DNA of 6,299 bases from Thioalkalivibrio sp. (GTDB lineage Bacteria > Pseudomonadota > Gammaproteobacteria > Ectothiorhodospirales > Ectothiorhodospiraceae): the NCBI GenBank assembly GCA_007120155.1, contig SKOF01000513.1:1-6299 (forward strand), read 5' to 3'. The notes under the pieces are model-generated. The model did not search any database. It saw only the letters and a list, made by a program, of their open reading frames with translations, and was not told the origin of the DNA. Of the stretch, positions 1 through 6,293 are shown piece after piece. Position 1 is the stretch's first letter. Every line of letters begins with the position of its first letter. Position numbers and translations under genes: made by a program.

Positions 1-964
1 CCTCGTCGAGCCGGCCGGCGGTGGACCAGTCCCAGCGCATCTTGGTCGCGACGCCGCCGCGGGCGTAGCTGGGGATATGGCAACTCTGACAGGCCAGCGT
101 CCGGGCGTGGTCGTTGAGGCGCTCGGCATGCATCGGCCCCTGCACATGAGGGCGATCCCCGTGACAGGCCTGGCAGGTCGCCGGGTTTCGATCTTCGTCC
201 CGGCCACGCATGATCGGCCCGCGCGGATCGGCCGCCGTCATGTCGAGGCGGCTGCCTGGCACCACGTGGTTCTCGGTGAGGTGGCATTCGACACAGGCGA
301 AGTTCAGGCCATCGGAGGCCATGTGCACATCCAGTGACTCCGGTGGATCCACGAGAGACGAGTCCAGATCGCCATGTTTCACACCGTCACCGCCGCCGCC
401 GTAGAAGTGACAGCTGCCGCAGGTCTCGCGTGAGGGGATATCCACGCCTTGCGCGACGGACACCAGGTCAACCGGCTCCAGGTACTGCCCCGAACCCGCC
501 GGCCACTCCATGCGCTCGTAGGGCGGATGCCCCGCCAGGCCGGATATCTTGCTGTAGCCACCGGTGTTGTGACACGCCAGGCAGTCGACCCTGCTCTCGT
601 CGCTGAAATCGAAGGTGTCGTCCTCCCACCCGAAGCCCGCATGGCATGAGGTGCAGAACGCCTCGTTGGACTGAAGGCCAATGCAGAACGCGTTGATCAT
701 GGTCTTCTTGCCCAGCCGCTGGCCGGTGAGCGGGTCCTCGTAGTCCCAGGTCCAGTGGGGCGTGGCCATAACCTGTCTGGCGGCCTCGGTGTGACAACCC
801 AGGCAGGCCCTGGTGACGTCCTCGCCCGTCTGGAAGGGACCTTGCAGCTCCTCGAGCCTGCTGTGATCAACGGTGGTCGCGAGCGCCGGGGCAAGGCTCG
901 CAAGTGCCAGGCCCACGAGAAGAAACCGCGGCGACCACGCCTTTCTCCGAAGCTGTTCTGACAT
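1..964 (-). CDS. otr: Octaheme c-type cytochrome, tetrathionate reductase family (5' part, cut by window edge)
   Basis: Periplasmic multiheme cytochrome. The Shewanella relative (OTR) reduces tetrathionate, and also nitrite and hydroxylamine in vitro. The frame is open from the ATG at 962-964 to the left edge, giving 321 visible residues. Residues 1-29 form a Sec signal peptide: basic start, hydrophobic core at about 14-29, likely cleavage after A-L-A at 27-29. Seven CXXCH heme sites lie in one frame: CLGCH 54-58, CTSCH 104-108, CLACH 128-132, CGSCH 182-186, CVECH 224-228, CQACH 264-268 and CQSCH 292-296. Many other histidines (70, 146, 198, 214, 233, 273, 279, 286) could be distal ligands. 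The stretches EAARQVMATPHWTW (60-73) and FCIGLQSNEAFCTSC (93-107) resemble the OTR family as I remember it. An eighth heme site is expected beyond the edge. A GGAGG lies 10 nt before the chosen ATG. An ATG at 981-983 is out of frame. Multiheme cytochrome is certain; the exact family and substrate are inferred. A role as nitrite/hydroxylamine reductase or sulfur-compound reductase cannot be settled from sequence. Confidence 0.88.
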   Translation of the reverse strand, partial: MSEQLRRKAWSPRFLLVGLALASLAPALATTVDHSRLEELQGPFQTGEDVTRACLGCHTEAARQVMATPHWTWDYEDPLTGQRLGKKTMINAFCIGLQSNEAFCTSCHAGFGWEDDTFDFSDESRVDCLACHNTGGYSKISGLAGHPPYERMEWPAGSGQYLEPVDLVSVAQGVDIPSRETCGSCHFYGGGGDGVKHGDLDSSLVDPPESLDVHMASDGLNFACVECHLTENHVVPGSRLDMTAADPRGPIMRGRDEDRNPATCQACHGDRPHVQGPMHAERLNDHARTLACQSCHIPSYARGGVATKMRWDWSTAGRLDE

Positions 965-974
965 GGTGTGTATC

Positions 975-979
975 CCTCC
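975..979 (-). promoter_or_regulatory. Ribosome binding site of the octaheme cytochrome gene
   Basis: On the minus strand a GGAGG (plus-strand cctcc) lies 10 nt before the ATG at 962-964. This is the best Shine-Dalgarno match in the window. It fixes the start over the out-of-frame ATG at 981-983, which overlaps the purine run. Confidence 0.7.
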
Positions 980-1062
980 ACATGGTCACCGGTCGGCCAG
1001 GGTGTGCGGAATCGCCGCCCGGAAGGTGACCGATTCGTCTCACCCGTATGCCACTCCTCAAG

Positions 1063-1092
1063 GGTGCCCGGAGCATCCCTGAGCCCGGCACC
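1063..1092 (-). promoter_or_regulatory. Possible hairpin near the start of the cytochrome leader
   Basis: GGTGCC (plus 1063-1068) and GGCACC (1087-1092) can pair. The stem continues, after one mismatch, with two more G-C pairs. If transcription begins about 7 nt past the candidate -10 box at 1104-1109, this hairpin sits at the very 5' end of a leader of roughly 130 nt. It has no U tract, so it is not a terminator. The stem is short and the region GC-rich, so chance is a serious alternative. Confidence 0.3.
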
Positions 1093-1103
1093 TCTTCTCA
1101 GAA

Positions 1104-1109
1104 AATATA
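1104..1109 (-). promoter_or_regulatory. Candidate -10 element for the octaheme cytochrome gene
   Basis: TATATT on the minus strand matches TATAAT at five of six positions. It lies in the only A/T-rich island of the 261-nt gap between the dioxygenase remnant and the cytochrome. No acceptable -35 hexamer exists at 16-18 nt; the sequence there is around GGCGATT. If real, the promoter would be expected to need an activator. The direct repeat at 1122-1153 overlaps and extends upstream of the -35 position. Confidence 0.35.
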
Positions 1110-1121
1110 GTCTACCCCGGG

Positions 1122-1153
1122 CGGAAATCGCCGATACGGAACTTTCTGCGATA
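1122..1153 (-). repeat. Tandem imperfect direct repeat upstream of the cytochrome promoter
   Basis: On the plus strand two abutting units share both ends: CGGAA-N5-CGATA (1122-1136) and CGGAA-N7-CGATA (1137-1153). The pair covers about -13 to -44 upstream of the candidate -10 box at 1104-1109, a normal place for an activator that binds direct repeats. The repeat is visible in the sequence. Its role as an operator is inference, and I cannot name a regulator. Confidence 0.3.
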
Positions 1154-1225
1154 CCACTGGGGATGTGGTTGGCGTCCTTGTGACGTCACTTCCCGCTCGG
1201 TGATCGGCACTCAGGTCGAGCAGCG

Positions 1226-1827
1226 TCAATCACTCGGCCACCGCCGAATAATCCCGGAATTCAGCCAGCCAAACCCGCCTGCAATTCGACGTTCACAGGG
1301 GATGGTCGTCATTCTTCTGCCGTGCATAACGCGGGTGTTGTCCATGACGGGCACGTCTCCAGCCTGCCACTGATGCCCGCAGACCGCTCATCATGGATAT
1401 CGATGAGATCATTGATGACTTCGTCCGGGATGCGCTCGCCGTCAACAAGGGTCGTTTCGCCGCCTGGCGCAAGTGGCGGAGTCTGGCACATGAAGGAACA
1501 GACATCCGGCGGGGGCGGACAGGGTCTGCAGGTGCCTTCCGTATGCCCGAAAAGGGTGTAATTGCTGCGAGCCACCTCGTTGCTGTGGCCATCACCCTCA
1601 AGCGCGCTACGGATATGGCGATTGGAAGCGGGATAGAACCTATTGCAGAACTGTCGGGTGAACGCTTCAAAACCGTCCGACCCGAGGTTGCAGTTTCTCA
1701 ACAGCACGGGACCCGCGGACAACACATGCTCGATGATCCCGCCTGTGGCACGGTTAACATGCGCACATGTCTCTTGGGCCTCGAATATGACAGTGCTGCC
1801 CGGTGGCAAGGATGCAAGGTCTGTCAT
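1226..1827 (-). pseudogene. TauD/TfdA-type Fe(II)/2-oxoglutarate dioxygenase remnant (internal deletion plus frameshift)
   Basis: Two pieces of one protein lie in two frames. The first, from the ATG at 1825-1827, reads 172 codons to a TGA at 1309-1311. It carries the metal-binding pair H95-T-E97, an early cysteine-rich stretch, and the PGGET motif at 121-125 followed by LVDGER. Similarity ends near residue 145-155. The second piece, in another frame from about 1369 to the TGA at 1226-1228, encodes 47 residues. It starts WQAGDVPVMDNTRVMHGRR, the family C-terminus with the distal iron histidine (codon 1322-1324), then CERRI with the 2-oxoglutarate-binding arginine. H95 and the distal His are 221 nt apart (about 74 codons, out of frame). 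E. coli TauD has about 156 residues between them, so roughly 80 codons are gone. The start lies 5 nt past the rlmB stop, so it is likely co-transcribed with rnr-rlmB. It uses ATA, AGA and AGG codons, unlike its neighbours, which hints at acquired DNA. The original substrate is unknown. Confidence 0.8.
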
Positions 1828-1832
1828 GCGAC

Positions 1833-2573
1833 TTAACCCCGCCGCTGCCGCACCGCCTCGAACAGGCACACCCCCGTCGCCACAGAGACATTGAGACTCT
1901 CCACCGTCCCCTGCATGGGGATATGAACGAGCAGGTCGCAGCGCTCCCGGGTGAGGCGGCGCATGCCTTGGCCTTCGGCGCCCAGCACCAGGGCGAGGGG
2001 GCCCTTGAGATCGGCCTGGTAGAGATCCTGCGGGGCATCGTCACTGGTGCCCACCACCCAGACACCGGCTTCCTTGAGCTGGTCCAGGGTGCGGGCAAGA
2101 TTGGTGACCTGAACGAAGGGCACGCTTTCGGCGGCACCGCTGGCCACCTTGCGGGCCACGGGGGTCAGGCCGGCCGCCCGGTCCCGGGGCACGATCACGG
2201 CGGTCACACCCGCGGCATCCGCGGTGCGCAGACAGGCACCGAGATTGTGGGGGTCGGTGACGCCGTCCAGCACCAGCAGCAGCGGGCTGCCGGCGCGCGC
2301 CACCAGGTCCGGAAGGTCGGCCTCGGTGGCCGGCTCAGGCGCCTCGCAGGCGGCCACCACACCCTGATGACGCTCACCGGGGCAGAGGCGGTCGAGGGCT
2401 TCGCCGTCCACGCGTTCCACGGGCACACGGGCGTTGCGGGCGGCCTCCAGGATCTCTCGGGTGCGGGCGTCCCTGCGGCCTGCATCGACCCACAGCGTTT
2501 GAACCGGCACGGGCCGGCGGCGCAGTGCTGCCAGCACTGCGTGCAGGCCGAACACCTGTTGCGAACCCGCCAT
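1833..2573 (-). CDS. rlmB: 23S rRNA (guanosine-2251-2'-O)-methyltransferase RlmB
   Basis: Cytoplasmic SPOUT-class enzyme that puts the S-adenosylmethionine methyl group on the ribose of G2251 in the peptidyl-transferase P loop of 23S rRNA. The protein has 246 residues, the usual length. Residues 3-75 form the small N-terminal substrate-binding domain (VFGLHAVLAAL at the start). The catalytic trefoil-knot domain follows. Motif 1 is LDGVTDPHNLGACLRTADAAG, with N110 and R116. Motif 2 is LVLGAEGQGM (195-204), with E200. Motif 3 is IPMQGTVESLNVSVATG (218-234), with N228. The start ATG lies 9 nt after the rnr stop, the conserved rnr-rlmB pairing, and the pair is probably translated from one mRNA. 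The Shine-Dalgarno signal is weak (AGCGGG), so coupling to rnr is likely. No TTA, CTA or TCA codon is used. Paralogous SpoU methylases such as TrmH are less likely, given the N-terminal domain and the rnr linkage. Confidence 0.95.
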   Translation of the reverse strand: MAGSQQVFGLHAVLAALRRRPVPVQTLWVDAGRRDARTREILEAARNARVPVERVDGEALDRLCPGERHQGVVAACEAPEPATEADLPDLVARAGSPLLLVLDGVTDPHNLGACLRTADAAGVTAVIVPRDRAAGLTPVARKVASGAAESVPFVQVTNLARTLDQLKEAGVWVVGTSDDAPQDLYQADLKGPLALVLGAEGQGMRRLTRERCDLLVHIPMQGTVESLNVSVATGVCLFEAVRQRRG

Positions 2574-2582
2574 GGCCCGCTG

Positions 2583-5171
2583 CTAGGTGCGGCCTGTGCG
2601 CCGGCCGCTGCGCCGAGGACGGCGGCGCTTCCTGGTGGCAGCTCCCTCGTCCGTCTCGCTGCCGCCGATCTTGGTCGGGGCCTCGGCGGCAGGCGCGTCC
2701 TTCTCGCCGCCGCCCGCCTTCTTGCGCGAACGTCGCTTGCGCGGCGGCTTCGGTGGCGGCTTCGCCGGCTGATCGGCGGCCGAGTCCTGACCGGCGGTCT
2801 TCCCGCCGGCCGCCGACTGTGCGTCCGCACCATCGGCCGGGGCCTTGTCGCCGGTCTTGCGCTTGCCACGCCTGCGTTTCTTTCTGTCGCCGGTCGCCGG
2901 CTCTGTCCGGGGGGGCGGTGTCTCCTCGCGCCCCTTGCGGCCGCGCCCGCGCCGGGCCGTGCCGGGGCCCGCATCCCCGGCATCCGGCTCGTCGTCGGCG
3001 GGAATGAAGTCGATCTTGCGTTCGTCCAGGTTCACCCGCACCACCCGCACCCGCAGGGGGTCGCCCATACGGTAGACGCGCCCGGCGCGCTCGCCGGTCA
3101 TGCGGTGCCCGACGGGGTCGAACCGGTAGAAGTCGTTGGACAGGCTGGTCACGTGCACCAGGCCCTCCACGTAGATGTCCTTCAGTTCCACAAACAGGCC
3201 AAAGGAGGTGACCGACGTGATCACACCTTCATAGATCTCGCCCACCTTGTCCTGCATGAACTCGCACTTGAGCCACCCCTCCACATCCCAGGCGGCCTCG
3301 TCGGCGCGGCGCTCGGCCATGGAGCAGTGCTCGCCGAGGGCCACCATGTCCTCGTGACTGTAGGCGAAGTTCGGGCCCGTGCCGCCGCGCAGCAGGTGGC
3401 GGATGGCCCGGTGCACCAGCAGATCCGGGTAACGGCGGATGGGCGAGGTGAAGTGGGCGTAGTCATCGTGGGCGAGCCCGAAGTGACCCACGTCCTCCGG
3501 GCTGTACACCGCCTGCTTGAGCGAACGCAGCAGCACCGTCTGGATCAGGTGGGCGTCCGGGCGCTCGCGCACCTGCTCCAGCAGCAGGGTGTAGTCCTTG
3601 GGCTGGGGCTCCTCACCACCGCCCAGGCTCAGGCCCAGTTCGCCCAGGAACTGGCGCAGGTCCTCGACCTTCTCCGCCTTGGGGCCGGGATGCACCCGGT
3701 ACAGGGTGGGGATCTTGTGCTGCTTGAGGAACTTGGCTGTCGCCACGTTGGCGGCGATCATGCACTCCTCGATGATCTTGTGGGCGTCGTTGCGCTCGTA
3801 GGGCACGATGCGCTCGATCTTCTTGCCCTCGCCGAAGATGATCTTCGTCTCGGTGGAGTCGAAGTCGATGGCGCCGCGCTTGTCCCGGGCCTTGCGCAGC
3901 ACCTTGAACAGGGCATGCAGCTCCTCCAGGTGGGGCACCAGCGCCTCGTGCTCGGCGCGCAGCCGGGCGTCCCGGTCCAGCACGATGCCGGCCACCTGCG
4001 TGTAGGTGAGCCGGGCATGAGAGCGCATCAGCGCCTCGTGGAACCTGTAGGACTTGATGCGCCCGCGGCTGGTGATGTGCATCTCGCAGGCCATGCACAG
4101 GCGGTCGACCTTCGGGTTGAGGGAGCACAGACCGTTGGAAAGCACCTCCGGGAGCATGGGGATGACGCGCTCGGGGAAGTACACCGAAGTGGCGCGATGG
4201 CGTGCCTCCTGATCCAGGGCGTCGCCGGGCGACACGTAATGGGACACATCGGCAATGGCCACCCACAGACGCCAACCGCCGCGCTCCAGGGGTTCGCAGT
4301 ACACCGCATCGTCGAAATCCCTGGAATCCTCGCCGTCAATGGTTGCCAGCGGCATGTCGCGCAGGTCGAGGCGATTGCGTTTGGCGGCCGACGACACCCG
4401 GGCACCCAGCTTGTCCGCCGCCTCGGTGACCTCATCAGGCCAGACGAAGGGCAGGTTGTGTGCGCGGATGGCCACGTCGATCTCCAGCCCGGGCGCCATG
4501 TGCTCGCCCAGCACCTCGACGATCTCGCCGATAGGCCGGGTGCGCTTGGTGGGCTGCTCGCGGATGGCGGCGATGACGATCTGGCCCTCGCGGGCCCCGC
4601 CCATGGACTCTGGCGGGATGAGGATGTCCTGGGTGATGCGCTTGTTGTCCGGGGCCACGAAACCGATGCCGCCCTCGGAAAACAGCCGGCCCACCACCTG
4701 CTCGGTGTTGTGCTCGAGCACCTCGATCACGGCGCCCTCGCGCCGGCCCCGGCGGTCCACGCCCACCACCCGCGCCACCGCCCGGTCACCGTGCAGCAGA
4801 CTCTTCATCTGCCGGGGCGAGAGGAACAGATCGTCGCCGCCCTCGTCCGGCACCAGGAAACCGAAACCGTCCGGATGGCCGATGACGCGCCCGCGCACCA
4901 GGTCCTCCTGGTTGACCGGCACGTAGGCACCGCGGCGGTTGCACACCAGCTGGCCGTCGCGCTCCATGGCGCGCAGGCGCCGGGTGAGCGCCTCGATGTC
5001 CACGGGATCGGACAGGCCGAGCCGCTCGGCAAGCGGGTCAAAGGGCACCGGGCCATCCGCTTCGTGGATGACCTCGAGAATCATTTCCCGGCTGGGGATG
5101 GGCCGCTCGTACCGCCTGGCCTCGCGTTCAAACTGTGGGTCTTTGGGGGGATTCTTCTGTTTTCTTGTCAT
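2583..5171 (-). CDS. rnr: Ribonuclease R (3'-5' exoribonuclease)
   Basis: Processive hydrolytic exoribonuclease that degrades structured RNA. It takes part in rRNA quality control, mRNA decay and (with SmpB/tmRNA) clearing of stalled messages. The protein has 862 residues; E. coli RNase R has about 813. Domain order: N-terminal helix-turn-helix (about 25-85, with PIPSREMIL and RAMERDGQLV), cold-shock domains (about 90-240), RNB catalytic domain (about 265-595), S1 domain (about 643-725), then a basic tail. The metal site is TIDGEDSRDFDDAVY with D279, D285, D287 and D288, matching E. coli D272, D278, D280 and D281. HFTSPIRRYPDL (573-584) is the conserved RNB end motif. The last about 135 residues are low-complexity, rich in K, R, P, A and G, as in other RNase R tails but longer. 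The start is set by alignment of DPQFEREARRYERPIPSRE with the E. coli N-terminus. No Shine-Dalgarno is visible before it. First gene of a likely rnr-rlmB operon, divergent from the tRNA. Confidence 0.97.
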   Translation of the reverse strand: MTRKQKNPPKDPQFEREARRYERPIPSREMILEVIHEADGPVPFDPLAERLGLSDPVDIEALTRRLRAMERDGQLVCNRRGAYVPVNQEDLVRGRVIGHPDGFGFLVPDEGGDDLFLSPRQMKSLLHGDRAVARVVGVDRRGRREGAVIEVLEHNTEQVVGRLFSEGGIGFVAPDNKRITQDILIPPESMGGAREGQIVIAAIREQPTKRTRPIGEIVEVLGEHMAPGLEIDVAIRAHNLPFVWPDEVTEAADKLGARVSSAAKRNRLDLRDMPLATIDGEDSRDFDDAVYCEPLERGGWRLWVAIADVSHYVSPGDALDQEARHRATSVYFPERVIPMLPEVLSNGLCSLNPKVDRLCMACEMHITSRGRIKSYRFHEALMRSHARLTYTQVAGIVLDRDARLRAEHEALVPHLEELHALFKVLRKARDKRGAIDFDSTETKIIFGEGKKIERIVPYERNDAHKIIEECMIAANVATAKFLKQHKIPTLYRVHPGPKAEKVEDLRQFLGELGLSLGGGEEPQPKDYTLLLEQVRERPDAHLIQTVLLRSLKQAVYSPEDVGHFGLAHDDYAHFTSPIRRYPDLLVHRAIRHLLRGGTGPNFAYSHEDMVALGEHCSMAERRADEAAWDVEGWLKCEFMQDKVGEIYEGVITSVTSFGLFVELKDIYVEGLVHVTSLSNDFYRFDPVGHRMTGERAGRVYRMGDPLRVRVVRVNLDERKIDFIPADDEPDAGDAGPGTARRGRGRKGREETPPPRTEPATGDRKKRRRGKRKTGDKAPADGADAQSAAGGKTAGQDSAADQPAKPPPKPPRKRRSRKKAGGGEKDAPAAEAPTKIGGSETDEGAATRKRRRPRRSGRRTGRT

Positions 5172-5218
5172 TTGACACGTGGTTGTCGAGGGAAGGTTTC
5201 GATGCCGTTACGGGAACA

Positions 5219-5247
5219 TTGACATCGTTTGTGGGTGACGTTACATT
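5219..5247 (+). promoter_or_regulatory. Sigma70-type promoter of tRNA-Leu with GC-rich discriminator
   Basis: A perfect -35 box TTGACA (5219-5224), a 17-nt spacer and a -10 box TACATT (5242-5247, four of six matches) point at the tRNA. Start would fall near 5254, about 31 nt before the tRNA 5' end. The bases right after the -10 box read GCGCGC, the G/C-rich discriminator typical of stable-RNA promoters inhibited by ppGpp during amino-acid starvation. Box positions are seen directly; stringent control is inferred from the family rule. Confidence 0.75.
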
Positions 5248-5249
5248 GC

Positions 5250-5265
5250 GCGCTTCCTGAAGCGC
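5250..5265 (+). repeat. Short perfect inverted repeat in the tRNA leader
   Basis: GCGCTTC and GAAGCGC flank a 2-nt centre, ending 19 nt before the tRNA. It overlaps the predicted transcription start and discriminator. As RNA it would give at most a 6-bp stem with a 4-nt loop, which could help removal of the 5' leader. Equally it could be a protein site shared by the divergent rnr and tRNA promoters, or chance. There is no T run on either strand, so it is not a terminator. Confidence 0.35.
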
Positions 5266-5284
5266 AGGACATTCCTGTCTCGAT

Positions 5285-5371
5285 GCCGAGGTGGCGAAAT
5301 TGGTAGACGCGCTAGCTTCAGGTGCTAGTGGGGGAAACCCCGTGGAGGTTCAAGTCCTCTCCTCGGCACCA
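5285..5371 (+). tRNA. tRNA-Leu(CAG)
   Basis: An 87-nt class II tRNA. The acceptor stem GCCGAGG (5285-5291) pairs with CCTCGGC (5361-5367), followed by discriminator A5368 and an encoded CCA (5369-5371). The D arm contains TGGTAGACGC. The anticodon stem CTAGC/GCTAG encloses loop TTCAGGT, placing the anticodon CAG at 5319-5321, which reads the CUG leucine codon. A long variable arm (GGGG, AAA loop, CCCC) is the leucine hallmark. The T arm has GAGG-TTCAAGT-CCTC. All stems pair perfectly. It is transcribed divergently from rnr from its own promoter at 5219-5247. CUG is the main leucine codon expected in a genome this GC-rich, fitting a well-expressed single-gene unit. Confidence 0.98.
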
Positions 5372-5419
5372 TCTTTCCTGTCCGGCTTTTCCCGAACCAA
5401 ACTCCGGTGAGCACCGATC

Positions 5420-5438
5420 GCGCCTTCGGCGAAGGCGC
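5420..5438. terminator. Possible hairpin between the convergent tRNA-Leu and SDR genes
   Basis: GCGCCTTC and GAAGGCGC form a perfect 8-bp stem around a 3-nt centre. It sits in the 142-nt gap where the plus-strand tRNA transcript and the minus-strand dehydrogenase transcript meet. Neither strand has a T run after the stem, so it is not a standard intrinsic terminator. It might block read-through or stabilise a 3' end. The rest of the 5372-5513 gap shows no gene. Confidence 0.3.
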
Positions 5439-5513
5439 AAGTCTACGCCGGTTCCCGCAGGATTCCTACCGTTGGGCCGCGCGAGTCGCCTGCCGCGGGT
5501 GTCAGCGGCCGGC

Positions 5514-6293
5514 TCACTCCGCCTCCAGTGCCAGCACCGATTCCGGCAGGGTCTGCCCCCCGTCCACAACCAGGGTCTGCCCGGTGATGTAGCGCGCCTC
5601 TTCGGATGCCAGGAACAGCATCGCATAGGCGATGTCCTCTGGCTCGCCCAGGTGCCCCATGGGGATGGAGGCCTCCATCTTGCGCAGATACTCGGGCCCG
5701 ACGTCCGCGAGTCCCTCCGTGCGTATGTTTCCCGGCAGCACGGCATTGATGGTGACGCGGTCCCGGGCGAACTCGATGGCAGCGGTGCGCATGAACCCCA
5801 GCATGCCTGCCTTGGTGGCGCCGTAGTGCGCCCAGCCCGGAAACCCGGTGATGGGTCCGGTGATCGACGAGGTCAGCAGAATGCGTCCGCCGCCCTGGCG
5901 GCGCATCTGCGCTGCACAGGCCTTCACGCAGAAGAAGGCCCCCTTCAGGTTCACATTGTGCACATGATCCCAGTCGGCCTCGGTCATTTCCTCGATGGTC
6001 ACCGACGGGAAGATCCCGGCGTTGGCCACCAGCACGTCGATCCCGCCGAAGTGCTTGAGGGCCTCGCCGGCCATCACCTCCACGTCGGCGCGCACACTGA
6101 CATCCGCGGCGCAGGTCTCCGCCCGCCCGCCGTCCTTGCGGATTGTCGCCGCGGTGTCCGCGGCCCCCTGTGCGTCCACGTCCACCACCAGTACCCGCGC
6201 GCCTTCCCTGGCGAACACCCGGGCAATGGTCCGCCCGATGCCCTTGCCGGCGCCGGTGACGATCACGCTGCGCTCCCTGAATCGGTCAGTCAT
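5514..6293 (-). CDS. FabG-like short-chain dehydrogenase/reductase (classical SDR), substrate unknown
   Basis: Cytoplasmic NAD(P)(H)-dependent alcohol/ketone oxidoreductase with a Rossmann fold. The length of 259 residues is normal for a classical SDR. The cofactor-binding TGAGKGIG is at 13-20. Asp38 at the end of the second strand (VLVVD) favours NAD(H) over NADP(H). The structural NAG is at 91-93. The catalytic tetrad is N115, a serine in TSS (142 or 143), Y157 and K161 (YGATK). PGNI (187-190), VVDGGQ near the C-terminus and no signal peptide complete the picture. The start ATG lies only 6 nt from the window edge, so the upstream signal and any operon partner are out of view. The gene is convergent with tRNA-Leu. 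Automatic annotation would probably call it 3-oxoacyl-ACP reductase, but nothing here ties it to fatty-acid synthesis; hydroxyacyl or sugar substrates are as likely. Confidence 0.93.
   Translation of the reverse strand: MTDRFRERSVIVTGAGKGIGRTIARVFAREGARVLVVDVDAQGAADTAATIRKDGGRAETCAADVSVRADVEVMAGEALKHFGGIDVLVANAGIFPSVTIEEMTEADWDHVHNVNLKGAFFCVKACAAQMRRQGGGRILLTSSITGPITGFPGWAHYGATKAGMLGFMRTAAIEFARDRVTINAVLPGNIRTEGLADVGPEYLRKMEASIPMGHLGEPEDIAYAMLFLASEEARYITGQTLVVDGGQTLPESVLALEAE

Noticed and set aside
697..981. Minus-strand frame starting at the ATG at 981-983
   Set aside because: It is a frame-shifted shadow of the cytochrome gene. It lacks heme motifs, and its start overlaps the cytochrome Shine-Dalgarno region.
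1180..1189. Perfect 10-bp palindrome GTGACGTCAC
   Set aside because: Several perfect 10-bp palindromes are expected by chance in a window of this size, and nothing else marks this as an operator.
1309..1869. The truncated dioxygenase read as an intact 186-residue protein
   Set aside because: It lacks the distal iron histidine and 2-oxoglutarate arginine, which are found just downstream in another frame. The first 14 codons overlap the end of rlmB and are not family-like; the ATG at 1825-1827 is the better start.
1803..5222. A 1,139-codon open frame on the plus strand covering rnr and rlmB
   Set aside because: It is in exact codon register with both genes and exists only because they lack TTA, CTA and TCA codons. 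Its translation is low-complexity (His, Ala, Gly, Leu rich) with no recognisable family, while the minus strand encodes two clearly conserved proteins.
5318..5746. Minus-strand frame overlapping the tRNA and the SDR gene
   Set aside because: It runs through the tRNA and out of frame through the conserved C-terminal half of the dehydrogenase. The protein is Arg/Pro/Trp-rich with no family features.
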